From NCBI GenBank assembly GCA_949358305.1, contig OX442322.1:9050001-9114000 (forward strand): a DNA stretch of 64,000 bases, given 5' to 3'. The notes under the pieces were generated by a model that had not been told where the DNA came from, made no database searches, and saw nothing but the letters and a program-made list of their open reading frames with translations. Positions 11,301-22,362 of the stretch are shown in pieces. The DNA is from Strigamia acuminata. Its lineage: Eukaryota > Arthropoda > Chilopoda > Geophilomorpha > Linotaeniidae. Position numbers and translations under genes: made by a program. How positions within the stretch are numbered: position 1 is the stretch's first letter; every line of letters starts with the position of its first letter.

Positions 11301-14300
11301 TCAATCAAGTTCAAGGGCTCTAATATGCCTTACAGAACGACGCAACTCTCTTCCATCGGGAAGCACAACACTGACGATGCGAATTAGTCCATCATCACCA
11401 GGAAAAACTTGTTTTATTCTGGCAAGAGGCCAAAAGTAAGGGTTGGTTCCCATCTTTTCAAGAAGAACAATCTGATCAATTTTGGGGTTTTGAAAAGATT
11501 TATCTCCTTTAGTCTCATAAAAGTTTCTTAACTGCATCAAGTAACTGTGTTTCCATATACTCCAAAAATCCCAAATGAACTGTCTTCTTTTCTTGTCGAG
11601 TTTTCGAAGGTCACTTTTCTTGATTGCATTCAAGGTCTTGTTGATCATGTATTTCGGCATACCTCCCGTTAAAAAGTTTTCAGGTGAAAGGATTCTGCCG
11701 CCGTCTATATTTTCGTGTACATACGACAAAGGTCGTGAATTCAACACGGAGCTGATCTCAAGAACCAAGGTTTGTAAATTTTCTAAATCCACAGTGTGTC
11801 TCAATAAAGTTTTCCGCAATTTATCCTTTACTGAACGGACTAGTCTCTCCCAAGCTCCTCCCATCCACGGTGAAAGCGGAGGGATAAATGTCCATACAAT
11901 CCTTTTCTCAGACAGAAATGTTTTTATGTCCGAACGGCCAATCAGTTTTCCCCATGACTGAATTTGTGTACTTCCTTTTTCAAAGGTTTTACTGTTGTCC
12001 GAGATGACTTTTGCTGGACAACCGTAACGAGCACAAAATCGTCTGAATGCCAATAAGAATTTCTCAGTTGATAAATCTTCGGACACTTCGAGATGTAAAC
12101 TTCGTGTAACCATACAAGTGAATAATAAAATGTATGTTTTCTTCAATCGTTTTTTGTCCTTTCCCACAAAAATAGGTCCTAAATGATCGATTCCGGTGTG
12201 TTGAAAAGGAGCTGCTGGGGTTACTCTTTCTTTCGGTAATTCTCCAGTAGACGGATTATTTCTTGCAAGTTTAGTCCTTCTGCAAACGGAACATTCTCTT
12301 ATCACAGTCTGAATGGTCCTGCGTCCTCGGAGAACCCAAAATTTCTCACGAATTCGGTAAAGTGTTTCACTCAAATCTCCATGCATGAGATCAAGATGAG
12401 TCTTGCGAATAATTAATCTAGTTACCCAACTTTCGTTATGCAAAAGAATCGGGTATTTTTCGTCAAACGAAAGCAAAGACAATCTCAGTCTGCTGCGCAA
12501 ACGTAAAAGTCCATCCTCATCTAAGAAATATTCAAAATTTTTCAAAGGGGATGATCTCTCAACTTCAGTCTTGTTTTTCACAGCTTCGATCTCTTCTCGA
12601 AAATAGATTTCCTGTGAAAATTTAAGAATCCTAATTTGACTAGATTCCATTTCGCGTTGCGCGAGATCTTCGCCGCGAAAACGATGAGATTTCCAGCGCA
12701 AAATGTACGAAAATACTCTAACCAGACGGTTGAAGTTGCGAAATCTTTTGAAAAATTTGCTCAAAAACGTTTCTTTAACTTGAACATTCATAACCACAAT
12801 CTTTCTTTCTTCTTCGGGTAGTTTTTCTTGCACGACCTCGACTTTTTCGATTTTAGAAACGTCCACGCCGTTCCACCAAAGTTTATTTGTCATCAATGTT
12901 TTTGCATCGTGTGGTCGTGTAAGTAGATCTGCAGGATTGAACTCTGTCGGAATATGTGACCATTGGCTTGCGTCAGACGATGAAACAATTTCCTGAACGC
13001 GGTTAGAAACATAAGGCTTCCACTCATTTTTCTTCGAGTTGATCCAAGCCAAAGTTATGGTGGAATCAGAAAAATATCGAATGGTTTTGATTGGATAACC
13101 TGGCAGAAAGTTATTTGTCAAATGCTGACACATCCGTACACCAACGACCGCAGCAGTTAATTCAAGTCTAGGCAAGGTAATCTTTTTTGCAGGGGCTAGT
13201 CTACATTTGCTGAGTAGCAAAGTTCTTTTTCCTTTGTTGTTGACGATGAAAATTGCACATCCAAAGGCTTTAGTGCTGGCATCACAGAAAACTTCAATAC
13301 TCAACTCTTCATTAGAATAGGTTTCTAACCATCGAGGTACCTTATAGTCTTTTAATTTCTGGATGTCTCGACTCCATTCGTCAATCTCTTGCTTTTCTGA
13401 GTCCGAAATTCTTCCGTCCCAGTTCTTTGTACGTAGACAAATGTCTTGAAGAAGGAGTCTCATTTTCAAAACGACTGGAGAAATGAGTCCCATCGGGTCG
13501 AAAATAGAGGCTACCAAAGAGAGAACTTCACGTCTTGTGTTCGGAATAATGTCCATTTGTGGAATCCTGAAAATGAGGACGTCTTCTTGCGTGTCCCATA
13601 AGATTCCAAGCATTTTTATAACTCCTTGTTCACAGAATTCGTCACTTCTCATGTGAAATCCCTTTTCTTTGATGTCATTGAAAACCTTTTCATTGGGTGT
13701 CGCCCATTTAACAAGTGGGAGTTTCCCGTCATCCAAAATCATTTTTAATTCTTCACAATGCTTTGTTGTGTCTGTCGTGTGATCACCTCCAGAAGTTAAA
13801 TCATCCATGTATATCCCGGCGTCCAGTGCATCAACTTCTTTCGGATGTGTCTCCTTGTATTGATCAGCTTGTTTCCGAATTGTTGCGCACAGGAGAAAGG
13901 GAGAGGAAATAACTCCAAATGGTACGACTATCATCCTCAAAATCATAATATTATTCCACAAATTTCTCCACGAATAGGGGTTCTTGAAATATTGCCTCGA
14001 AACCCACAAAAAACGCAGAAAATTCCTATGCGTGGGGTTTATCATCACTTGGAGGAATGCTTGTTTAATATCAGCGATGATTGGAATGCAATACAATCTG
14101 AATCTGACCATCACCAATATCAAATCTGGATTTAAGGATGGTCCAGGAAAAAGGCAGTCATTTAATGAGCGTTTTCCTTTTTTCGCAGACGACGCATTGA
14201 ATACGACTCTGAATTTCGTTGTTTCCCGGTCCTCTTTGATCACTGGATGATGTGGAATGTTATATATTCCTTTCTTTAGGAACCGTTCTTCAGTTGGAAC

Positions 14301-16553
14301 TTCCTCAGCGTGGTTTTCTTCAATGTACTGCCACATTGAGTCGTCATATCGCTTCTTATAATCGTCATTTGAGTCGATTCTCTTCAATGTGTTGGCTAAT
14401 TGGTTAAGTGCGAGCTCCCAGTTTGAGTCCAAGTCAGTTTCTTGTCCATTAAAAGGCAGCATCACCTCGTATCTTCCGTCATCGAGACGTTTTGTCGTGG
14501 CTTCAAATCGATCTCTTGTGAAATCGGATTCTTTTTCACCAGCATTAATCCCAATTGCCTCTAAGTTCCAAAGTTTGTCTAATTGTTCATGGATTTCAAT
14601 GTTGCAAGTATTACAACATGAAGTCAAATCAGCTTCATCTTCGAATAAATCCGTATTTCCGGCTGCTCCGATAAGCACCCATCCAAATAACGTATTTATG
14701 AGTCCAAGATCGTCGTTGATTTTCTTTTTGCCATCTTTAATGACTTTCCACCAAGCATCAACTCCCAAAAGAATGTCTATTTGAGATGTCTTGGCTGGCA
14801 GATCTTCGGCAAGTTCAAGATTAAGCTTCTTCACCTTTTCTATTACCGATGCATTCAAAATGCCCTGCACTTTCGGCAAATTTTCCACTGAAAGCATTGA
14901 TAATTTGAAGTTTTGTGCGTCATTCTTGCTTTGAAGAGTAACGTTGTATACGTCGTAATCAGTGGCAGCAGGCATAGAATCGTTGAACCGTTGTGTGGTC
15001 GCAGAAATACTGCCGCACTTCTTCAGTTTTAGTCGGTTCACCAGTTCAGTTGTAATGAATGACCGATGGCTACCCGGGTCAATCATGCCTCGGATGTGGT
15101 GTGAACCTCCAGATTTGGTTTTGAGGTCAGCAACAAAAATCATAAGTTGAAGAGAAGTGGATATCGCGCACGAGACGTGTGTGGTCACTTGCGACTCCTT
15201 GGGTTTCTCTGTCGGACTTGGAGAATTGTTCACCTCAGACTTCTTACAAATGGTTGAATGATGTCTTCCGCCACAATGCTTGCAGGAAAACTTCACTTTG
15301 CAGTCACCAACGCGATGACCTGTTCGAAAACAATTAAAGCAAAGTCTGTTTTTCTTTATCAATTCAATCTTTGCATTGATTTCGAACTCCTTTTTGCAAG
15401 AACCGCTCAAATGGTCTTCTTGACAAAAAATGCACTTGAGTGCCTTGGAATTCGCAGACTTGTTCTCTTGTCTCGACTCTGTCTTCACTTTGGCGCTTGA
15501 AGACGATTTTGAGTCTTGCGTCGCGGTGCAAGTCGTCATGGATCCTTTAACTTTAGCCTTTTCAACTTCAGACTTTTCCTTCTTTGCTTTTTCAGATGGA
15601 GAAACAGCTTCAGTGCGTTCTGCCATAGCTACTTCCTTTTGAAAAAAGTCAAGCAAAGTCAAAATGTTCTTGCAAGACAGTCCATGGACTTGGTAAAAAC
15701 GCAAAGTCATTGGAGCAGGAAACTTGCTAAGAATGTCCGGCATCAGAAATGCACCAGATGTCCGTACAGGAATCTTCAGTTGCTCAAGAAGTCGTATTGT
15801 TGAAGAAATTTTCGTCAAATTTGCTTTCAACACCTTTGTCGGGTATATGCTTGAAACAGTCTTCAAGTCTCGAATGGATTGGATGAGAGCCGTCTGTTGC
15901 GCATCCTCATCGCCATAGTTACGATCAAGTTCTTCCCGTGCCAAGTCATAGGATTCCTCGATCAAAGGAAAGGTGGAAATCAAAGCCGCAGCCTCACCTG
16001 TACACATAGTTTGAAGGTATTGCAACTTTTCAACACTGCTCAGATCTGGGTCATTATGAACAGAAGTTTCAAAGTTGCTCTTAAACGTCTTGTATTTGAT
16101 TATCTCCCCGTCAAACTTTACAGATTCAAGTTTGGGCAACTTGGAATTCTTGCGGAAAGAAGTCGAAGTATTCAAGGATGTATTTGCACCGGAAACTGTA
16201 GACATGTTGAGTCTTCCTCCAAGGGTTGGAAGAGACCGCTTTGAAACCTCCCACCTTCTTCGGAGAAGTTCCACTCTCGTTTGTGATGATTCCAGTTTCT
16301 CGACACTCTCAAGGTAAAACGCGTGCTCACAGTAGACTTGAAGCTCGTTCAGGCCATTTACAACGCGTGTCTCTTTCAGATTTGCAGTAAGCAGAAGCGC
16401 TTCTAACTCTCCTGGATCGCTCGTCTTCTCCGACAAAGACAGCAAGTCGTTGAGAGATGAAAGTTGTGCTTCCCACCTGGTCTCTAGTATTTCAATTTGC
16501 TCCACAGTGAGTAAATCGCGTTCGGAAGTTTCTGTTTCTCTATCTCTCTCCAT
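11301..16553 (-). CDS. BEL/Pao Gag-Pol polyprotein (A-), 1750 aa
   Basis: This single frame should supply capsid, protease, reverse transcriptase, RNase H and integrase for cytoplasmic reverse transcription and insertion. In order: a Leu/Glu-rich N-terminus (1-115), DUF1759 Gag (about 138-300), three CCHC zinc knuckles (374-436), DUF1758 retropepsin (about 465-640, active-site DPGS at 492-495), RT (about 770-960, YMDD at 915-918), an RNase H/A17 region (FCDAS 1089, ELTA 1131, FSDS 1161), integrase HHCC (H1386, H1391, C1421, C1424) and catalytic D1456, D1519, E1569, then a DUF5641-like end. No stop or frameshift. The A+ copy differs at roughly 17 residues. The start is the first ATG after a 0.9-kb leader. 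The protease motif has Pro where Ser or Thr is usual. Confidence 0.96.
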   Translation of the reverse strand: MERDRETETSERDLLTVEQIEILETRWEAQLSSLNDLLSLSEKTSDPGELEALLLTANLKETRVVNGLNELQVYCEHAFYLESVEKLESSQTRVELLRRRWEVSKRSLPTLGGRLNMSTVSGANTSLNTSTSFRKNSKLPKLESVKFDGEIIKYKTFKSNFETSVHNDPDLSSVEKLQYLQTMCTGEAAALISTFPLIEESYDLAREELDRNYGDEDAQQTALIQSIRDLKTVSSIYPTKVLKANLTKISSTIRLLEQLKIPVRTSGAFLMPDILSKFPAPMTLRFYQVHGLSCKNILTLLDFFQKEVAMAERTEAVSPSEKAKKEKSEVEKAKVKGSMTTCTATQDSKSSSSAKVKTESRQENKSANSKALKCIFCQEDHLSGSCKKEFEINAKIELIKKNRLCFNCFRTGHRVGDCKVKFSCKHCGGRHHSTICKKSEVNNSPSPTEKPKESQVTTHVSCAISTSLQLMIFVADLKTKSGGSHHIRGMIDPGSHRSFITTELVNRLKLKKCGSISATTQRFNDSMPAATDYDVYNVTLQSKNDAQNFKLSMLSVENLPKVQGILNASVIEKVKKLNLELAEDLPAKTSQIDILLGVDAWWKVIKDGKKKINDDLGLINTLFGWVLIGAAGNTDLFEDEADLTSCCNTCNIEIHEQLDKLWNLEAIGINAGEKESDFTRDRFEATTKRLDDGRYEVMLPFNGQETDLDSNWELALNQLANTLKRIDSNDDYKKRYDDSMWQYIEENHAEEVPTEERFLKKGIYNIPHHPVIKEDRETTKFRVVFNASSAKKGKRSLNDCLFPGPSLNPDLILVMVRFRLYCIPIIADIKQAFLQVMINPTHRNFLRFLWVSRQYFKNPYSWRNLWNNIMILRMIVVPFGVISSPFLLCATIRKQADQYKETHPKEVDALDAGIYMDDLTSGGDHTTDTTKHCEELKMILDDGKLPLVKWATPNEKVFNDIKEKGFHMRSDEFCEQGVIKMLGILWDTQEDVLIFRIPQMDIIPNTRREVLSLVASIFDPMGLISPVVLKMRLLLQDICLRTKNWDGRISDSEKQEIDEWSRDIQKLKDYKVPRWLETYSNEELSIEVFCDASTKAFGCAIFIVNNKGKRTLLLSKCRLAPAKKITLPRLELTAAVVGVRMCQHLTNNFLPGYPIKTIRYFSDSTITLAWINSKKNEWKPYVSNRVQEIVSSSDASQWSHIPTEFNPADLLTRPHDAKTLMTNKLWWNGVDVSKIEKVEVVQEKLPEEERKIVVMNVQVKETFLSKFFKRFRNFNRLVRVFSYILRWKSHRFRGEDLAQREMESSQIRILKFSQEIYFREEIEAVKNKTEVERSSPLKNFEYFLDEDGLLRLRSRLRLSLLSFDEKYPILLHNESWVTRLIIRKTHLDLMHGDLSETLYRIREKFWVLRGRRTIQTVIRECSVCRRTKLARNNPSTGELPKERVTPAAPFQHTGIDHLGPIFVGKDKKRLKKTYILLFTCMVTRSLHLEVSEDLSTEKFLLAFRRFCARYGCPAKVISDNSKTFEKGSTQIQSWGKLIGRSDIKTFLSEKRIVWTFIPPLSPWMGGAWERLVRSVKDKLRKTLLRHTVDLENLQTLVLEISSVLNSRPLSYVHENIDGGRILSPENFLTGGMPKYMINKTLNAIKKSDLRKLDKKRRQFIWDFWSIWKHSYLMQLRNFYETKGDKSFQNPKIDQIVLLEKMGTNPYFWPLARIKQVFPGDDGLIRIVSVVLPDGRELRRSVRHIRALELD

Positions 16554-16964
16554 CTCAAATTCACGGCTGTAAAATATGAAACAGAAGATAATATTTTGAA
16601 CAACAAAACACTTCGCTTTAAACTTAAAAAGAATATAACTTAAACTTTATACTTGAAAAGAATAAAATTCACAATCATTCACTTTAAAAGAACAGAATTT
16701 TTCAAAGTTTTCTTGCCCAAACGACAAAAAACCTTGAAAATACACAAGAATATCGAGTGTTTTAGCAATCAAGGATGCTAAAACAAACGAGCGACCTTGA
16801 TCACGTATTAAAAACGTGACTCAAAAAGTCCTACACAAGTTTGAATTATTTCTGCTGTTCGTACGGAACGAATCTAGCCAGAAAATCACTATCAGATTCA
16901 CGAGAATAACTGACAGCTCTTGCAATGAGAGACTGAACAGTTTCTAACTCCAAAAAATCTAAAT

Positions 16965-16992
16965 CTCCCCTGGTTAAGCCAGTTATATGGAG
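16965..16992 (-). ncRNA. Leader hairpin of A-
   Basis: Same 28-base fold as 42246-42273 in A+: outer arms CTCC/GGAG, inner arms CTGG/CCAG. Its counterpart in element F has compensating changes in the inner arms. Possible packaging or dimerisation signal. Confidence 0.55.
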
Positions 16993-17434
16993 ATGCATGC
17001 ACAAAAATCAAGAAAGCACTTGAAAAATTCACAATAAAATACACTTTCAGTGAATTTTCCCTCAAAACTAGCTTAGGAAAAAGCAAAAACAGCTTTGAAA
17101 TACCCAATACAATACCCTCATGCAACCAAAATCTTAGAAATACAAGCACTGAATGCAAAACACAAGAATAAGCAATTATTTCAGGGGCAAATCGGCTTTC
17201 CAGCACAGCGCGTTGTGTAATCCAAGATGTCGACCGAAGAATCTCGTTGCTTGCACAGAAATGTTCGTGATCGACGCCAAATAAATCCCCGTTGTGGCTG
17301 TTGCCACGTTGAACGACGACCATTCTAGCAGACGACGACTCACGGACGTAATTTCCGTCAATCGCACCAGACGCACGGTTGAACGTATCAAATGATGAAC
17401 CGGAAAAAACCCACAAGAAGCAGACGAAATCCTG

Positions 17435-17446
17435 GTCACGGCACCA
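17435..17446 (-). other. Primer-binding site of A-
   Basis: Minus strand TGGTGCCGTGAC is a 12-base match to the complement of the 3' end of animal tRNA-His as I know it, 15 bases from the LTR end. It is the best match among the elements here. The following AGGATTTCG also partly resembles the tRNA's T arm. Confidence 0.7.
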
Positions 17447-17461
17447 AAAATTCTTATTCGA

Positions 17462-18937
17462 TGTTGCGGTCAGTCAACAGGAACAGAGAAGAACTGAGAT
17501 GTGACGATTCGAAACTCCCGCCAACAAACTCAAACGATCGTATAGTGAAATTCGTACGTGTACCGTGTGGAAATGCACTTGATTCGCCTCAAAATCTCCT
17601 GTTACATGAAGGTTTAACTGTTGGAAACACTTTTGCATGGTATCCAAGTGCTTGCTGATCCATTGGCCAGTCTGGGAAAAATGGTTCTCTACTCAGAACA
17701 CATTGGAAATGGGTCAAAAGCAGAAAATACAAGAGTTAACATTAACACGACTATTTTAATCAAATATAAAATGGCAACTGAATAATTACACATTATCAAT
17801 CAAAAGGCACGCAACAAGCCAATTGTCGTCAAAGTACAATAAAGAAAATACTCCGTTGCCACGGAACGGAACGGAGGAAATGCAATTTCAAGCAAAGACA
17901 ACAAATTACGAGAAATGTATTAAAAATAATGTGTAATAGCTCAAAATGAGCACAAAAAACTCAGGAATAATAAAGTCTATCGTAACAACAAAATTCGTTA
18001 ATCAAAACACTGAGAAAACAGCGAAAACAGTGATCGCTAGGCAGACAATTGGGCCTAACCAATCAAAGACAAGCAAAATGACATAATCATCAAGTTTGAA
18101 TTCAAAGTCACACACAAAACCAAATAAGTAAAGATTTTGCATTGAAATACATTAAAACTAAATAGTACTAACACCAATTGAGATATAAAAACAAAGCGAC
18201 ATGAAAGATTTACAAATCATCGGCAAAATCCAACATGGCGTCCGGTAAACTCTACATTGGCGGCAAAACACAAGGTTTGAATTTCAACACAAGAAATAAC
18301 TTATGTAAACACTTTGAAATAAGTAAATAAGTTCAGGGAATGTAATTTCCCGCAAAACAAGACACTTTTTAATGAAAGAACACTTGAAATCAACCGCAAA
18401 CCGAACGAAACGATCTTGGACGGCAACGCACATGCGGGGTCCGTCACGATCGCTCGTAGCAGAAAAACGGCTGTTCCGGGACGAAATTAGAGTGCACGAA
18501 TCAACAGATCACCCCCAAATTAGTCTAAAACAATGTCAAAAACAATTCTAACCATCAAAATTCCGTCCAAACGGAAGGTTAGAAGTTTGAACAAAAACCG
18601 AACTAGAACTTGAAATATGACGTCACGTCAATAACACTAGTGAACTGTTTAACGACAAATGCACCAAATTTCACCCGAAATCACACAAATTGATAGAAAA
18701 TGAATAAAGTAACACAAAATCACGCAATAAACACTAGAAATAAATGCAATAAACAATGGAATATCCCATTTCATCAAACATCAGTATCTGAAAGCACTAA
18801 AAACATTTTAATAATGCAAAAATCCTGTAAATAAAAACTGAAATGTTATGCAAAATAAAACACACTTTGGAAACATTTATTCAGACACAAATTGGCAATA
18901 AAAGTAGTTTCTAAATTATTCCACGTTGTTTGCAACA
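17462..18937 (-). repeat. 5' LTR of A-
   Basis: 1476 bp, beginning TGTTGCAAACAACG on the minus strand and ending CGCAACA. It differs from the split 3' LTR by at least one substitution (near 17503) and one extra GGAAC unit at 17865-17875. It differs more from the A+ LTR, notably around 17790-17860, so the two copies belong to different sublineages. Confidence 0.95.
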
Positions 18938-18941
18938 ACGC

Positions 18942-20969
18942 TCCTGAATTTTCGAAATAAGTTTGGTTATAATATTTTGAAAGGCTGTAAGCACTTGGAC
19001 ACTTCTCTCAGTCTAAAATTTTGTTTGCTTGTGTTTGAAGTTCTTTCTAGCTTTAAGAGTTGATTAAGTTTTGAGGTCAGGTCTATTGTGAACTGTTAGG
19101 TTGACTGACGGCAGATTGGCCATGTTTGAGGCTGATGAGAAGCGGTCCCGCGCTCGTTTGCTTGTTCTTTCGGTTGTGGCAATCGAGTGGTCGCTCCTTC
19201 TCCCCTACTACACTCAGCCAGTTATATTGGGTTGCGTGGGAGAGTGGAGGCGAGGGATCCCGTCTCAATGGCCGCCGTGTTTGTCCGCCAGCCTTTCAGT
19301 GGACTGACCACATGGAAGAGTGCGTTTTGATTGTATTTTGGGGGACTTCCGTATTATTTAGTTGATTGTTTAAGCAGGTGTTAGTGTGTGAGGTTTTTCA
19401 GAAGAACCTGTGCGTGGGTTGAGATAAGATAAGCCACACTAGCTGTTTAATTAGAGAAAGCGGAAATTTAGGAATCAGTCCTCCATTCAGTCTCGTTTGT
19501 GATAAAAGGTTTTTGAGAAGTTACTGCTAAGAATTTGTAGATGTTCCCACTTCCAGCGTGTTGTACCTTTGTTTTAGTGCGTTCACAATTGGTTAGGAGG
19601 TTTGGATGCGTTACTGGGTTTGTCATTATTTTCTCGGGGTAAACCTTTTAGTTATAAGTTAGTTCAGAGTTTTGGGGAAAATTGCTTGTTAAGTTCGCAG
19701 CCACCAAGCGTCTTTGCGAGGGCGCTTGTAGATCAGTTGGGTGGGTACCCCCCTTTTTGGAAAGTTAGTTACTGCATGTTGGGGCTTGTTCAGGGTGAAA
19801 CGATCGTCCATTAGGGTCAGTCTTTCAAATTCGAGACAATTGATGTTAGTAAGTGCAGTCTCCACCTTGCACATTGTGTGGTTGGAAGGGGTATAAGGGC
19901 GCTTAATTGATCAGATCAGGGTTGTAAGAGCATTTTTCGAGACTCCAAAGTTGTAGAATTAGATATTAGAGGTTAACAGTCTTTAAATTTATTTTTTATT
20001 GAAAGTTGTCTTTATAAGAAATAGAAAGTTACATATTCGGGTTTTTTTTTGTGCGATTAGTTAACCTGCTTGTTCGAGCACCCATTTGGCGCTTAGCCAT
20101 TTGCGGTTGGCGGAGCAGAGTGCCGCGTTGACGAATGGAACAATGGTTGGTCAGCAAAGCCAGCGAGAGAGGTAGTGTTTGAGGATGTTTTAGAATTTCA
20201 TTTTTGGAAAAAGAAACGCAGCACTTCTCTCTCTTTTGAAGACTTGTTGTTCCTGCGGTTTAAGTTAAGATAGTTTTCCGAATTTGTTTCTTAGGGAATT
20301 TAGTTGTAGCATAGTTAAGTAGTCCACTCACAATGGATTCCAGTGTTGTCCCACACTCAGTTCTTGGATACATTCTGGGACTGGGGTTCAAAGAGCCAAG
20401 GCCTATTGCCTTGCAGTCAGAGTGGCAGTAGGAGAAGAAAGAGGACAATAAGCCCCGTTGGTTCGGATTAAGGTTAGAAAGAGCCAAAGAGAGATAAGTC
20501 TTATTTGTCAAAACAGAAAAGAGAGGTTGTTGAAGTACGCCGATAGGGCGGGGCATTCGTCAGTCAACCCTCAAATTCCCAAAGCTGCCTCGTGACGTTG
20601 CAATGTGTAACGTGATAAGCATGTGAGATCTCGTTACAAGAGTCGCGTTGGATAGGGAATTAGCATTAACATGTGAGTGTTGAGTTAACGGTCACTTGCA
20701 TAGGTTTATTTTGCACTGCTAACCAAAGTCAGTCGAACTGAACAATAGAAAAAGGGCTTTAGTCGGTTAACAGTTGGTCCGTCGAACCCCGAGTTGGAAA
20801 AAAGCTTTTAGTTGGTTAACGGTGGCCCAACAAACCCAAAGAAAAAGGTTTTAGTTGGTTAACGGTGGCCCAACAAACCCATAGAAAAAGCATTTAGAGA
20901 GTCTTAAGCGGATGATAGTTAAGTCAGTCAGGCTTAAGCAATTAGATGGTCTTAAGCGGATGATAGTTC
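18942..20969 (+). other. Element F internal region, part 2
   Basis: Continues F after the A- insertion (18938-18941 is the second ACGC). The sense strand is rich in G and T with very many stop codons. No frame over 100 codons and no recognisable domain. It holds two sets of short structured repeats, 20762-20874 and from 20903 onward. The final GTTC (20966-20969) is the left target duplication of B-. Confidence 0.75.
20762..20874 (+). repeat. GTTAAC hairpin repeats in element F
   Basis: Three units at 20762-20783, 20811-20831 and 20854-20874. Arms are GTCGG/CCGTC in the first and GTTGG/CCAAC in the other two, around loops beginning TTAAC. They match the minus-strand repeats of element C, which ties F and C together although their LTRs differ. 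Confidence 0.55.
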
Positions 20970-22327
20970 TGTTTCTGGCAAGGTCGCAGGCGACAACCAG
21001 GCCAGAAGGAGGGGCGGCAATACTTGACTGCTGCTTGGCTAAAATTGATACACAGAAGTTGGCCAAAGACTTGAAGAAATGCAAACACTGGAATTGAACT
21101 TGCTGCTTCACATGTTGATCTGCCACTGGTGAGTTCAAGGAGGAGGAAGGAGGATTTTTCTACTCACTGCACATTGCTTTCTGGTTGTATAGAGAAATGA
21201 GACTTGGAGAGAAATAAAAAGCAACCATTTTATTCTCTAAATTCTTAACAACACTACTACAATTGAATCACGAGGATTTTACAAAGAAGTCACACTTTAA
21301 CAATAATAAGAAACAACAAGTGTAACTATCTCCACATTGTATAAGGACACTTGCACTTAAAGTTACAGAGGTCTCTAAGTGCTTGTAAAGAGAAATAAGT
21401 ACTGCTGGCACAACAAAACTACCGTAGAAGTTAATAGTTGAAAACACATAAGCCTAACAGCAAGTATTTGACATTAAATGCAAAAGTATACATTAACAAC
21501 AGTCTCTAAACACAATGCTCATTGAGAACTAAATTATTCACTCTAAAACACACTGAACAACTCATAAAATAGAGAAAAGAATAAGTAAAGACATTTTAGA
21601 CCAATGAGCTGGCAACTTTACAGTAAGTGCAGAAGTTAAGTTATAAATCAACACAGATAAATCTTAAACTTAACACTTTTACATTGCATAATAATTAAGT
21701 GATTAATTATTAATCAGAACCCACAAAAACTCTTTGGGATTAAACATTTTCTCCTCTCTTTACAGATACAAGTAGACCACTCCCACAGTAATGGCCGACA
21801 ATGTAAACAGAGATCACTTGCAGGAAGATAAAAAGGCTTGAAATTAGCTCACCAGACAGGCTACACACAATCTAAGTTAACATAACGCTTAATTGGTTAG
21901 TAATATACAGAAAACAAACAGAAATTGATTGAAACAGCTTAAAACTGATAATAACATACATTTCTCATTCTAGTACCCTTTTGCTGTCTGAGAGCATCAT
22001 TACACCTTGTCACTACATTGACAGTAGTGGACTGGAAACAGGAAAACACTTGGAAACATCAAAACATGCATAACACAGGTAAACAAGATAGAAAATAAAT
22101 TCTAAGTGGATAAATAACTAATGTAAAAACTCTTTTCTTCCCAGATTTATCCGGTCAGATCAACCAGTACTGAGAAATTCACTCAAACTAACTCAAAGAA
22201 GACTTATATTCAGATAAGTGTCTAATTAAATTCCCAATCTAAGATAAATATTAAAAACCCTTTTTAATAATTCCAGATGACTAATTTTTAAGACGTTTAG
22301 CAGCTTTCCTTTATGTTGCTAGCAACA
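20970..22327 (-). repeat. 3' LTR of B-
   Basis: 1358 bp, matching 26202-27559 as far as I can read. Starts on the minus strand with the perfect 14-base palindrome TGTTGCTAGCAACA and ends CCAGAAACA. Confidence 0.95.
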
Positions 22328-22362
22328 TAGATTGCCGGCGAAAAGAAAGTGCGAACAACCCA

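Larger units (their letters stand above)
16554..17461 (-). other. 5' leader of A-
   Basis: Untranslated region between the 5' LTR and gag. It holds the primer site (17435-17446), an ACACAACGC block near 17209-17219, and the covarying hairpin at 16965-16992. A frame at 16898-17416 (172 aa, hydrophobic second half) is open in both A copies. Since the leaders are almost identical DNA, that is weak evidence for a protein. Confidence 0.7.
1028..18937 (-). mobile_element. Element A-: autonomous BEL/Pao retrotransposon, interrupted by element C
   Basis: LTRs lie at 1028-11243 (split by C) and 17462-18937, with an intact 1750-aa gag-pol between. The target duplication ACGC is seen at 1024-1027 and 18938-18941. 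Removing C and its extra 4 bases leaves about 9.17 kb, close to the 9159 bp of A+. It is inserted into element F in the opposite direction. The coding frame is open, so before C landed the element was probably competent; its 3' LTR is now split. Confidence 0.95.

Noticed and set aside
11301-16553. Many plus-strand frames of 60-130 codons opposite gag-pol
   Set aside because: They are shadows of the coding strand; the same set appears opposite the A+ gene.
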